A program made the translations under genes and the position numbers. The notes under the pieces are model-generated. The model saw only the letters and a list, made by a program, of their open reading frames with translations. It did no database searches and had not been told where the DNA came from. A DNA stretch of 64,000 bases from Omphiscola glabra. Lineage: Eukaryota > Mollusca > Gastropoda > Lymnaeidae. The stretch covers positions 49,481,013 to 49,545,012 of the forward strand of contig OZ024794.1 in the NCBI GenBank assembly GCA_964017045.1, given 5' to 3'. Shown here one piece after another: positions 44,634 through 57,300 of this stretch (the first letter of the stretch is position 1; every line of letters starts with the position of its first letter).

Positions 44634-47243
44634 TATGGCTAACTTTAAAATGTTGGTTACAGACAAGCTCTTTTGTACTGGTCACCTAAAGTAAGGATAC
44701 AACGACATCTGATGAAATAACGTTCAATAATAAACTTTGTGACACAAAAAAATTTGCCAAAAAAAATTATAATAAAAAAAATAAATAAAAAATATGGGAG
44801 CCTGCTCCCACAGAGCTAAGCATAAGAACCATAAAACTGATGAGCGTTAAAAATTGTATAAATTCTTTTTTGTTTAAATATGAAACAAACTTAAAATAAA
44901 TCGGTCTACTAATCTTATGACAACATACAAAGCTCCGTAAACTGTTTTTATGTTAATAGAATTGGACGTTTGCAACGTGTTTTAAATTAATTTGTGTTTT
45001 AACAAGCTCTTTGCTATTATCTCTTCACTTTCTGATGATATAAACACTGCCACTGGAAAAACGATAGTGGGGGAGGGGGCGGCGGCTCGGGGCTTGAGTA
45101 AGGAGATTGTAAATAATATGACTCTTGAAAGCTGTGCAAATTGTCAATGGTCAACTATATAGCAATTTGTGGAACGTACACGTAGGGCCGAAATAATTAA
45201 ATGATTGATAACTCCAAAAGTAATTTATTGACTATAAAACTTTTGATTAAATCAATTTTTTTAGAAGTATATATTGAGAATAGTTTTAAGATATCTTGTT
45301 AGTTTGAGTTAAGAGTAATAATAGAAAAACAGATAATTTTGAGATGGTCAAAAAAAAAAACAAGTAGAAATTATATAGTTTGAATTCAGTTTAGATATCT
45401 TATCATACAGTGACGATGATGAATTTTAGTCTATTCTTTAAATGGGGAAAACGGGGGGAGGGGGTTAGTAGACTCCATCAGGAGCATGTTTAGGATAAAG
45501 AAAAGGACAAAAACCTTGACGAGTGCAGATCTTATAACAATTGTCACTATACTTTTTACACGATTTATCAGGGTCGGATGTTGATAGAAGAATACAAAAT
45601 ACCGTTAAGATGCGCAGCTGATTATTTCTGGTGTCATTCGTTAGTAAATCTAAATAACAAGGAAGGCCCAGTGTAGGTAGAGGGAATTAAAGTTGTCGTT
45701 ATGATCATGATCGCCGCAGAACAGTTAGGCCTAACTCAAGTCAAAGCAATGTACAGAGGTCACCTGAAAAAAATGTAATCTAAAAATGTAACTGACAAAA
45801 GCAAGTTCAGACTGCAGACCGCAGTGATCAAGCAGTTGTCGACGTGGTATTGAAGAGTTATTACGGCTGTGGTGATTTGATCGAATAGACTGCCCTTTGT
45901 ATAGGCTTAGTATGTCAATCATTTTGTCATATGAAAATTTCGTCAGATATGAAAATAGTTACTCGAGTTTGGTGGTGGGAACAGACTTATATATTCCTAT
46001 CACATATACTAGAATTTATTAAACTGTAGTTTAAAAAAAATTAACATATAAAAGAACTGGGAAAACAAGCGTATACAGTGTCTTATTTTCTAATTATTCC
46101 TTCGCGGAATCTCTGCGCGTACCTTGGCTCTTGCAGTCTCCGAGGTAGTCCTCGGAGATTCAGTAAATTGAAAGGCAAGCAGTCAATCCTTGTAAATCCT
46201 TGCTTGCTTCTAGGTTCCACTCATTATAACTGCCACATTGACTAAAAAAACCACCAAAAAAACAAAAAAACCCACATAATCCATAGCTGCTAATATTCAG
46301 ATCGCCTCATACAGAAGTTGGACACAATAACGGGATGGGCAGGTCATGCAAAAATTATTGCACATGTCATGACACAAGCGCAAGGATGCGTGACGATCTC
46401 AAACTTGATTTAGGTTATTATATACATGAAACGGTACGGGTACTACATAATATGCTAGTTATCTAGAAATGTATCATATAGTCTATATTAAAATAACAAC
46501 TGTTTGGAAAAAAAGGGGGGGGGCAAAGGTCATTAGATATGGACAAAATTATATTGTTAAATAATTTATTTCATTATCTTCACGCACGAGTCACTTTGTA
46601 TCCAGATCATTTACTCACACGCTTCCAAACAGAATGCAAAAAAAAAAAAAAAGTTGCGGATTCAAAAGTATTGAAGAACGGAGTAAGCATTTCAATCAGA
46701 AAATCATTTCTGCTGGTATATTATTCAGCATTCACACACTATTCTGACTGGACAAATAGATTGGTTACATTAAATTAGTCAATATTTTTTCCTGCAGCCG
46801 GCGTCTCCTGGCTCTGTCGCTCGTTGTTTCCCAGATCTGTTTACATAGACATATAATGGTGTCAACACAAGGATGAAATGCCAATTAAGCACAAAGTTCG
46901 AGAAGTTAATTTTTTTTAAAAAAGGCAATCACCTTTACAGTCGGCTCTGTTTATGCCAGATTGACAAATGATGCATTCATCTATACACTACGTCTTTGAT
47001 CACAGATTCCGGTTACGATCTCACGATCCCACAACACATTTAGATCCCCTGAAATCATGTTGGTGTACATTCTGGAATTCCAAACGTGTTTATTCATCTG
47101 TGAAGAAATAACCCACTATATGTACTATATATATATCCCACTGCCTTGAAAGGGCGATCAGAAATCAACAAATATCACAAAACGTTGCTTAATCGACTGT
47201 TCTTAAAGCCAAATTTCATTGAAGTAACCTTATTTGGCACGTA
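44634..47243. other. Intergenic, no gene recognised
   Basis: AT-rich. Includes a 9-bp-arm hairpin, TCTCCGAGG..CCTCGGAGA, at 46137-46158. Confidence 0.45.
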
Positions 47244-47439
47244 TTTATTTTATGTGACAGTTTTGTTTGGAACTCTTTTGTTCATTGAAGACGGATTCGT
47301 CAGTTTGCATATATAAAATTGAATCCAAGTTATCCACAAGGGCTTTTCTTCCCCCACAGAATGAGCCGAAACCACAACGTGGATTAGAACACAATCATTG
47401 TGGTCGGGGCAAGCATTGTCTTTACGGGCGGATGTCTCG
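47244..47439 (-). other. Probable 3' UTR of the nAChR gene
   Basis: The minus strand reads AATAAA at 47244-47249, about 190 nt after the stop codon, with no other signal closer. This would give a compact 3' UTR. Confidence 0.5.
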
Positions 47440-47634
47440 TCATTCGATGTCTTTCATTTGTGCGTAGTAGCCCGGCAGGATGAGGGCGAGGGTGATGCCG
47501 ATGGTGACGACGACGAAGATGAGCAGGAGCAGTCGGTCGATGATGAGGGCCAGCTGCTGCCACTCCACTTTGATGGCCTCTTTCCTGTCCTGGTCCTCCA
47601 GCCGCATCTCGTTCTTCTCAATGGTTTGGTAGAC
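47440..47634 (-). CDS. nAChR last exon: amphipathic helix, M4 and stop
   Basis: 64 codons plus stop. The acceptor (TGTCACAG) is in phase 0. EWQQLALIIDRLLLLIFVVV is M4, preceded by a charged helix (KNEMRLEDQDRKEAIKV). It ends QMKDIE. Confidence 0.93.
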   Translation of the reverse strand, partial: VYQTIEKNEMRLEDQDRKEAIKVEWQQLALIIDRLLLLIFVVVTIGITLALILPGYYAQMKDIE

Positions 47635-50600
47635 CTGTGACAAACATTCAGCCGTGTTAGCCACACAAGCAAGAAACACGTTTGTTATAATCAATCATAT
47701 AAATCAGGCCTGCACAACATACGACACGCCGGCCGCATGCCGCCCGCCAGCATCCACTTTGCGGCCCGCGAACTAACGAAATATTATTTTCTTAATAGTT
47801 CCCCCACCCCTGGTCCTATTTTCTCTCGGCCCGCACACGTTTTCATAACGTATTGCGACACACCTTACATTTTGATTTGTGCTGGCCTGATATAAATAGA
47901 TGCAACACTATTTTAACTAGTTTTTATAATGCCGAAGTCTTCCTTTCACTCATACTTATTCTTATCCTCTTCTTTTGCCTAAACCTCGCGCCTTATCCTC
48001 TCCTTCATCTTTGCCATCATATTTTCCTCCTATAATATTCTTTGACTTAACATTGGTCTCAAGGATTTTTTTTTACAACTTATATGAATGTCTTTAAGGA
48101 AGAAGAAAAAAAAAACATTTACCTTCTGTAATACTCGTAAAAACTGTCTCTCTGTGTTGTCTCCACTTGGGGTGGAAGGTGATGGTGTAAACTTGCGGGC
48201 AAAGCGCGGCGATATCCCGCCATTTTCTGGCCTCCTGTCCATATCATACCTCGAGTAGTAGTCATTGGTTGGCACCGGTTGCTGATTGATGGGACGTAGA
48301 ATGTGGGTTATTCATGTAATCAATACACAGTGCCTCTGACATACTACATTATATTACAATTAACTAATTTAACCCATTAAAAAAAAAATTGCGAGGCCAT
48401 TTATAGTATCTTTCGTGTCTTTATTTCTTTATAAGAACTTTGATAAGACAGTAACAAGATCCCAGTGCTAAATACTACTCCAAAACTGCCCAGTTGCATC
48501 ACTGAACAGTATTTTTTTTGGATGGGATTCGGTCTATCAATCAATATTTTCAATTCACTAGCATTGGCAGGAGTCTGATTTTACTTGGCTTTAGAAATGG
48601 CGCCTAAATGTCAGCTTGCAGACGACTTTGGCATCGCGAGACGGGAGCTGGATTATCAGCCAAAAAGCAAACACGATTTTGTGAGCAACAAAAACGATAT
48701 TTTTGAAAAGGGCATTGAAGAATTCTTTAAATTTTTTTTTTTTGGTATTCTCACATAACACACGGACACCCGTGTTCTAAACTAGGTTAAAACCCAAAGA
48801 AATATTTATCTTAGATTTAACTGTGCCAATAGGCAGTTGCGTAGCTAGGATTGGTGTCACCTGGTGCAGTAAACTCATGGTGTCACCACCCCACCTTTTT
48901 TTTTTTACTCTGACTTTCAGGAAGGATTTCTTCTTGTTAAAATAATTCCAAATTATAGCAATGACAAAAGCAAAAACAAATTAATTGAAGGTAAGGATGT
49001 AAATGTATTTAAAAACTTTAACATTTATTTAGAGGTGCCCATTTTCATGAAAGGAAAACTTTTTAATTTCTCAGAATTTAGATAAATAGAGCTTCTTATC
49101 ACTTACGAAAGTTACCGGAAACTTCAATCGACGTGGAATCATGGTCAAAACGGTGTTTTTCTGACCTAATAATAAGGTAACCTCATTGCTGACACATCAA
49201 CTTTGAACCTTTAATAAAGCACGCAATTGGATTGGTTAAATGTCTGGAAGATTTACGTGTGATCAGTTATCTCTTCAATGTAATTTCGTCAGACGGAGCA
49301 GCGCGTGCTCTGTAAATATGCAATTTTTCAATTTGGTGTCACCCCTCTTAGAGTGTGTCACCCGGTGCGGTCCGCACCCCACTAGCCACGCCACTGCCTT
49401 AGGGTCATTACGATATGCACATACACGGATGATGCATGGAATTCGCTTCACTGTGTACTATAAGTGCGCTATTAAAAATGTTTTAGCATAACTGTCAGTT
49501 TACACGAATACACATGATGACGTCATCATCTAATATAATAGTTCTTTTAAACTAATTCAACCAGTCGCCTGATTATAGATGATAACTAATGGGGGACTTA
49601 ATCGGCAGACATTTACACACTAAACGGGCATAACCAGGACCCATTTTTTTCCAGTTTTGATTGATCTTTGAATTATGCCATCTCTGAATTGAGTGATCTT
49701 TGAACTATGCCATCTCTGAATTAAGTGATCCTTGAATTATGCCATCTCTGAATTGAGTGATCCTTGAATTATGCCTTCTCAGAATTGAGTGATCCTTGAA
49801 TTATGCCATCTCAGAATTGAGTGATCCTTGAATTATGCCATCTCAGAATTGAGTGATCCTTGAATTATGCCATCTCAGAATTGAGTGATCCTTGAATTAT
49901 GCCATCTCAGAATTGAGTGATCATTGAATTATGCCATCTCTGAATTGAGTGATCCTTGAATTATGCCACCTCTGAATTGAGTGATCCTTGAATTATGCCT
50001 TCTCAGAATTGAGTGATCCTTGAATTATGCCATCTCAGAATTAAGTGATCTTTGAATTATGCCATCTCTGAATTGAGTATTCTTTTCCCTCTATATTCCT
50101 TGTTGAACAAGTTTTTATCTATTATGTAAATGATAGTGGAACCCGTAATCTACCCATGCTCTAATTATTTCTCTCTTTTTAAAAGGAAAAAAATAAAAAT
50201 AAGAATTAAGCATTGCCGTTAAATGGTTTTTAATTAAAATAAGCGGGACTGGCCACTAAACAAAGTTATACAATTTTAGTATCTAATAAGTGATATCCTT
50301 TCTCTGGGTTAAATTACAAATGTGTTTAGTTCTTTTTTTTTCATGGTAAAATCAATAAAATCCAGTAAACAAGTAGGCTCAACAGATTCGTCAAGGAACG
50401 AGGAAGCTACACGAATGCGAATTAAATCCTATAGGTACCAAAATTTAGTTCCAAAAATAGTCTAAGAGAGTCACTACAGTAGAAGACCGCTGTGATTCTC
50501 CGCGGTCTTTAAAAACAAATTCATTTTTTAAATATTTTTTTAACAAGCTGTACGTTCGTGTTAATATCACGAGTAATTTCATTTAAAAACTTTTGAAAAT

Positions 50601-53600
50601 GTGCTATATAAAAACGGCAACTTAGTCCAAATAAGTTCAGGTGAGGTTTAGCGTCCCTATTTGCTTGCTCTTTAGGCAGCTATCTATGAAGTAGGCCAGT
50701 CCTGTGTTCACAGACTCATATCATACATACACAAATAAAACAGCCAAAAAACCCCCCCCCCCGCAATATTCCAAGCAGAAAATTTGTAATTATGATCGCG
50801 CGAGTGGTTTGTAGGAAAATTAATCTTAAACAACCAGGGGGAAAAAAACACTAAATTTTTCTATTCGCCCCGTGACTTCAAAAGCTCGATCTTCTGAAGC
50901 CATAAAAACCTAAACGAATTTTATCCTTCGTATCATACAAAGTTCACGTAAAAAAAAATACGGCGTTAAAATCACGCTGCTCATTCTGCTCAAAGCTTCC
51001 TAAATCAACCAAAAAAAAAAAACACCAAAAATCCCGTGTAAGTATCAGGCACCTATGGCAGACACAATGCCACAAATGATTTTACCGGTGAGGCGAACAC
51101 GCTTTTCTGGCAAGTTCCAAGGGATTTGTGAGCCGGCAGCAAACGACCCGAAAATATTTGCCAAAAAAAAAAAAAAAAAAAGCACTTTTCACTGTGGCGG
51201 AAAAGTAGATGGAGAAATATCTATCTTTTTATATATTAAAAAAAAACAGCACCACAAAATATTTCCTCTTTGACAGAATGAGGGAGGTGCTAGCGCATTG
51301 TTGAATGAGGCGTACTGTAATAGCAACTTGCTTGATTACGTATATAGGTGGACAGTATGCACATTTTAACTAAGGTTAAAAGAGAGAGAGAGAGAGAGAC
51401 AAACCCAACGCAATGAGAATCTCGTAGGCTGTATTCATATATTCATTGGCAGGGAGGACTGACAAATAAAACTTCTGGAACTTTTATTTTATTTTTAGAG
51501 GAATTGAATAACTTTAAAAAAAAATTCTTGCGTAATGGAATTCACTAATTGTACGTATGAAAGACATATTGTTTTGTAGTTTCTAAAGTCTTACGCCCTA
51601 AAAATATAGCAACTTTAAATTGAAAAAAATAAATGTAAACCTACATTAACGACGGCAAACAGAAGTTTCATAAACACATTTCAGATATAGACTAGTTTTG
51701 GGGAGCAAATTTATATGCTGATAATTTAGTAAATAAAAGTTTTTAATAAAAAAAAGGTAACATTTCAAGCTGTAATTTCAGCTAACATTACAAGCTGTAA
51801 TTTCAGCTAACATTACAAGCTGTAATTTCAGCTAACATTACAAGCTGTAATTTCAGCTAACATTACAAGCTGTAATTTCAGCTAACATTACAAACTGTAA
51901 TTTCTTATTATCGTCGGACTCAGATTTCGTCTACAGCACAAACATCGAAAATGAGTTTGTTGCTTGAATGAATATGTAGCCATACTACTTTTACATTGTT
52001 TCTCAAACATGTACTTTTTAACTCGTTATAAATTTTAATACGAGTCATGTATCAATTAAACATGTTAGATGCTTAAAATGCATTTAAACAGAGAATATCA
52101 TTTCATAGAATCGTCAATCCGAAGAAAAAAAATATATAGATATAAAGAAAGGGTAATTGATTTAAAAAAAAACACATTTAGTTTAGGATGAGGAACACTG
52201 TACTAAATAACAAAGAGAATAAATATTTACAACAACGAAAAAATGCACTGAAATAAATTTGTGCCAAGGGTGCTTGATAAAATTGATTTAAAAAAACATC
52301 AACAAAATTACTCTCTAAATCTAGATCACCTTGCAGTGACACTTGCTTTGAATTCATGCAGACTAAGCAAAACCTGTGAAGGTCCTCAAACTTCCCACTA
52401 AGGCTCTTATCTCTACGTTTACTTTGGTTCAAAACAAAACAAAAAAGTAGTCCTTCCCTTTTTGTGACCACAGAGCGACCAGTCCCTTACACCTTCTATC
52501 TACTCACCATGCCCTTGGTTCCTGTTTTGTGTTTGTGGTCCGGAGGGGGGTCCTCCAGGTCCAGCGATAAAAACAGAAGTTTGGCTACGACACCAAAGAA
52601 AATCTTTTTCAGCATTTTGGGGACCTCCCTGCCTCGAGATCCCTTGTAGTGGATGTTGAGGACAAACACAGTCATGCCAGTGGCGAATGACACTATGGCT
52701 ATAGTGATACCATAATACAGACCTGATGGGAAAAGTGCATAGAGAAAAATTGACACGCTAAACAGATAGTCTACTACGTGTTCGTTGCCCGTCCAAGTGG
52801 ACGAGCTCGGGGCTAACAGCATACTCCATCTAACTTACCATTCCCTTGGTTCCTTTCGGACCTTTACTATCTTTCGGATCGGGAGGCCCATCCTCCAAAT
52901 CCAGGGATAAGAATAGAGCTTTGGCGAGAACGCCAAAGAAAACGAATCGGACCAGCCTGGGAACCTCTCGGCCTCTGTCCCCTTTGTGGTGAATGTTGAG
53001 GACAAAGACGGTCATGCCGGTGGCGCACGAGACGATCGTCATGGTGATGCCGTAATACAGACCTGGAAGTGGAGTGGTGGAGACAGCAGAGCATGACACT
53101 AGGACCGTGGGGATCGCGGAATCCAAACTGTCCGTTTTACAGGGAATCGTGATGCTAAAAATAATCATTCTTTTAGCATGTGTGTGGGGAAGGGGGGCAT
53201 GTTGACCAGGAGATAAACTCATATAGTTTGGAATCATTTCAATGTACGCAAAACAAGCATAATTATTATAAATAATGATAGGTGAAGACCATTTTTGACC
53301 AGATTGCACCTCAGTGAAAAGTCTCAACAAATTAGAGAATAAACTGATTCAAATCAAACATTTTTGAAAGATGCGGATACCAAGTTTAAGATATCAGTGA
53401 TGTTGGCTGCTCATGTTATGACAGCGAAGATCAACGTTCGTATGTCAATTCAATTTTTTTAGTTAAAAAAAAAGGACACACACCAACGAATCACGAACAT
53501 TGCCTTTTATGTGTCTTCATTTTTCGCCAATTAAAACTTTCTGTCGATGCTCAAAAGAAGTTTACACAAAGTCCAGTCTGGGGGAAAACCAGTAAAAATA

Positions 53601-54188
53601 CCATTTTGGCGCTCTTGTCTCTGAGAGGTACACGAGATTTTAATTGTATAATTGTCTATTACGATCTCAAGTCAATTTTGAGGACCACTGTTGTAGTCAC
53701 CCATGAGCTTTTGAAGAGCATGAGTAATGATAGCACGAAGTAATGATAAATCAGCACGGTTTTATTTTATAACTATTATTATAATTTAAAAAAAAATTTT
53801 TTTGGGGTAAGTGGTTGGCGTTTAACCTTAACACAATAATCCCAGACTTGTATAATAACAATCCAAACACTGCTCGATGGTCATCAGTGTAGCACTGCTC
53901 GATGGTCATCAGTGGAACACTGCTCGATGGTCATCAGTGTAGCACTGCAGTATCGCTAACGTAAATACATTCCTATTAACAAGTGAAGTAGCGTCTCAAC
54001 ACTCAATCGTGTCTCGTCAGACCACGGGATTCTTATCTAGAAAGTAGGTCGACGAATTCATCGCTCTAGCAATCATCAAAAACAACAACAACAACACCAA
54101 CAATAACAACAACAACATCAACAACAACAACAAAAGACTCCAACAACAACAACAACAACAACATTAACAACAACATCAACAACAACAT

Positions 54189-54224
<36 letters not shown>

Positions 54225-54245
54225 TAACATCAACAACATCAACAT

Positions 54246-54307
<62 letters not shown>

Positions 54308-57300
54308 TCATCAACAGCAAAAGACTCCAACATCATGTGTGTCGTAAATCCTTCTCTTTAGTTTTTCGAATGACGTAATTATATATAGCTTGCCTACGGT
54401 CTATCTCTATCGAACAGTCTACGTTGTGAAAGTGTTGTTTGTCTGCCTGTAGAAGTAAATATGGTGGGATTGATCTTAATTTAACATTCTACTGTAAAAA
54501 GACATTGTAAAACAATGCATACATCTGAACAGCTTATTTTGAATCAAGATATTTTCTTACAAAAATCTTTGTTGTACATATTTTCCCTCCCATGTAATGG
54601 GTACACGTCCCTACTTAGACTATTACAATTTGAAAATCACTGCTTTTTGTATTTTACGAAAACATTATTGTAAAAAACAACAACTGATCCTGTTATATTA
54701 ACAGTCAAACACTTATTTATAGTTCCTATCAGCAGTGAGAGTTATTGATCATTGAACCTTTTTCTTTACTTTTTTCTATTTGCACTGAATGGTTCTATTC
54801 TTTTCATTTGTTGTGCATTTCGGCATACACACCGTGACAGACAGGTCTCTTCCTATAGAAAAAAAGACTTATATATTATTATATTTAACTATATTTCTTT
54901 ATTAACTTTATCTCTCCCCCACCCCCCTGTACGTGTCCTATAATAGTTACGCCATTGAGGATTTTGGCCCCCAGACCACCAGTGCCGTCTCTACTACAGT
55001 AAAATACATCCTCAAACGAGTTGATTTTTGTTTTTAAATGTCCACTGCCCAGTAAAAAAAAAAAGGCCCTGCTCCAAATGCCACGGTTTAGTCACAAGTC
55101 GATCAGCGATGATGTATGTGGTCCCCGGTCCGCGGGGCCAGACAAATGAATGCTGGGGGGTCAGACCATAAACGCTCAAAGCTCGGGGGCCGGGTAATCG
55201 AGAAGATTATTGGATGGCGTGCTGACACCGTGACCTGGCAGGGACGGACCTACGTCACGTGACCCCCCTCGGCCCAAGTCAAAGCAGTTACGGCACTAAA
55301 CTCCCCCGAAACAAACACATCATTAGAGGTGACCTTGAGCGAAATGGTTGGCAAGTGGCCCTCCGAAGCGGTTATTTGTCGTTTCCTGCCAATTTCAGAG
55401 TCCTGACTGCCACTGGCCACTCGACTCAGTGCTTCGCATTTGGCAACCAAAATAAAACTTTTTTGTGTCTGAATTTATTTCATTCTCTTGTCATCTTTGT
55501 TCCTTTGTTTCATCTTGATAGAATGTCTTATTAAAGTTTAATATATATAACATATTTTATATACATATATGTAACCTATAAATATTATAGGGATATTAAA
55601 ATTAGTTCGCACTTAATACTTATACATCTCTGACCAAATGTCGCCTACATCCAACATGACTCTCTCCCCCCCCCCCCCCCAAAAAAAAAATCAAAAAAAA
55701 TCTCTAATATGTAAAATCAATTTTCATTTTCAGAAAATTAGTAGCTTTAACTGGTGTTATTATTTCTGTGATGAATTGTCAGCATTCTCATCACAAAACA
55801 ATTCTTTAAATTCCCTGAGATTGCTTATTACATTAATCAACGACTCTTAGACCAAAAAAAAAACCACACAAAAAAAAAAAAAAAAAACAACAAGTAATCC
55901 CAAGTTGAAATCTGAAGCTCAAGTAAAAATAATGGATTATGGATTTCGACCATTGGTTGAAGGAAAAAAAATTGCTTTTTAATGATATTGTTTTATAATA
56001 AGTCTTTGCGCCTGGCGAGTGAGTGTCAGGGGGTTTTCCCGTTAGCTTATTTTCATGTTTCTCATGGTCCGCTCTGTGCAGCTCGTCCTGAAGGCACCAA
56101 AAGGGGTTAAGTAGCATGCCGCGTAAAAACGGCCCGACATTTCCGTCGGGTCCACGCATGCGCAGTCATGCTCCTCTAAATTTCATGTTGGCCGAAGCCT
56201 ACATAATGAGAGCAAAGGATTACACGAATTGTCTGGAGAGATCCAGAGACATTATCGCAACAATCGACCCCTCTTCCCCCACCCCCACCCTACTCCACCA
56301 CCCTTCCACCACCCAACCCCCATCAAGATAAGAGAATGGATTCTCCAGGAAGCCATAAAATTAGTATTCTTTGTTAACGCCGGTGAAAGGGGGAAAATTT
56401 GCGCGACATTCTAAGTGGCCTAGGAGCGGTTGTTCACGTCTCTGAATTTTTTTATTTGTGTTTTTTTTCCATTTTTTTGTGTGTGGGTGGGTGGTGGATT
56501 TTTGGGGCAGTGGGGGTATGGTTTGAATGGAACCAAAATCCAAGCTTGAATGAGGTCTGAATGCAACGTACATAAAAATATAGTGACGTTTTACCGGTGT
56601 ATTGCTTTGATGCCTTCATCGATGCTAGGGAAGTGGAAATGGGGTGGGGGGGGGGGGTAGGAGGAAAAAAAAAACAAGGGGACATTACCGTAAGAGGAGA
56701 ACATGACGGATGCAACAGGAAAGAAATGCGCCTTGCGATGTTTCATGATGACTCACTGATGTCGACATCACGTTTGTAAATCACCGTTTGATTTTTTTTT
56801 TTTTGCTTAACATTATCATCATCATCATCATCACTATCATCATCATCATGTCCCTTAGTCCTTGGACCGTTGGGGCGCCACAGAAGACATGAAAACTATC
56901 CTTCTCCATTCCTCTCTGTCTTCTGCACTACGTACAGAATCGCCTAGTTTTAATGCCGTCCACTCTTTGATGTTATCTTCCCATCTTTTTCTCTGCCTTC
57001 CTCTTCTTCTCCCTCCTCTAGTTGTGCCCTGCATGATTTCTTTGGCGAGCCCTTGTTTCTTTGTTACGTGGCCAAACCATTCAAGTTTGCGCTTTTTTAC
57101 CATTATAGACTTAGTCTTATTTCAACTTACAAATTTTTTTAAAAATTGTATAGCAATATATATTTTAAATAATATTCTTCCTATTTGTTCTTAACGGAAT
57201 ACATGTAATGGATTCTTCTTTCTAAATGCGATCCTGACACTCGTAGCCGCACAAAGCTGTGCAAATGTAATCACCATCTCAGAGCATAGAAACATTACTC

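Noticed and set aside
49655..50079. Possible CRISPR-like array
   Set aside because: The units are contiguous with no unique spacers, and the genome is eukaryotic; it is a minisatellite.
52178..52471. 97-codon minus-strand frame next to M3 exon B
   Set aside because: No nAChR-like or other motif, and no splice sites in phase with the neighbouring exons.
54066..54336. Poly-Leu/Met and poly-Val minus-strand frames
   Set aside because: Products of the (CAA/CAT)n trinucleotide tract inside an intron.
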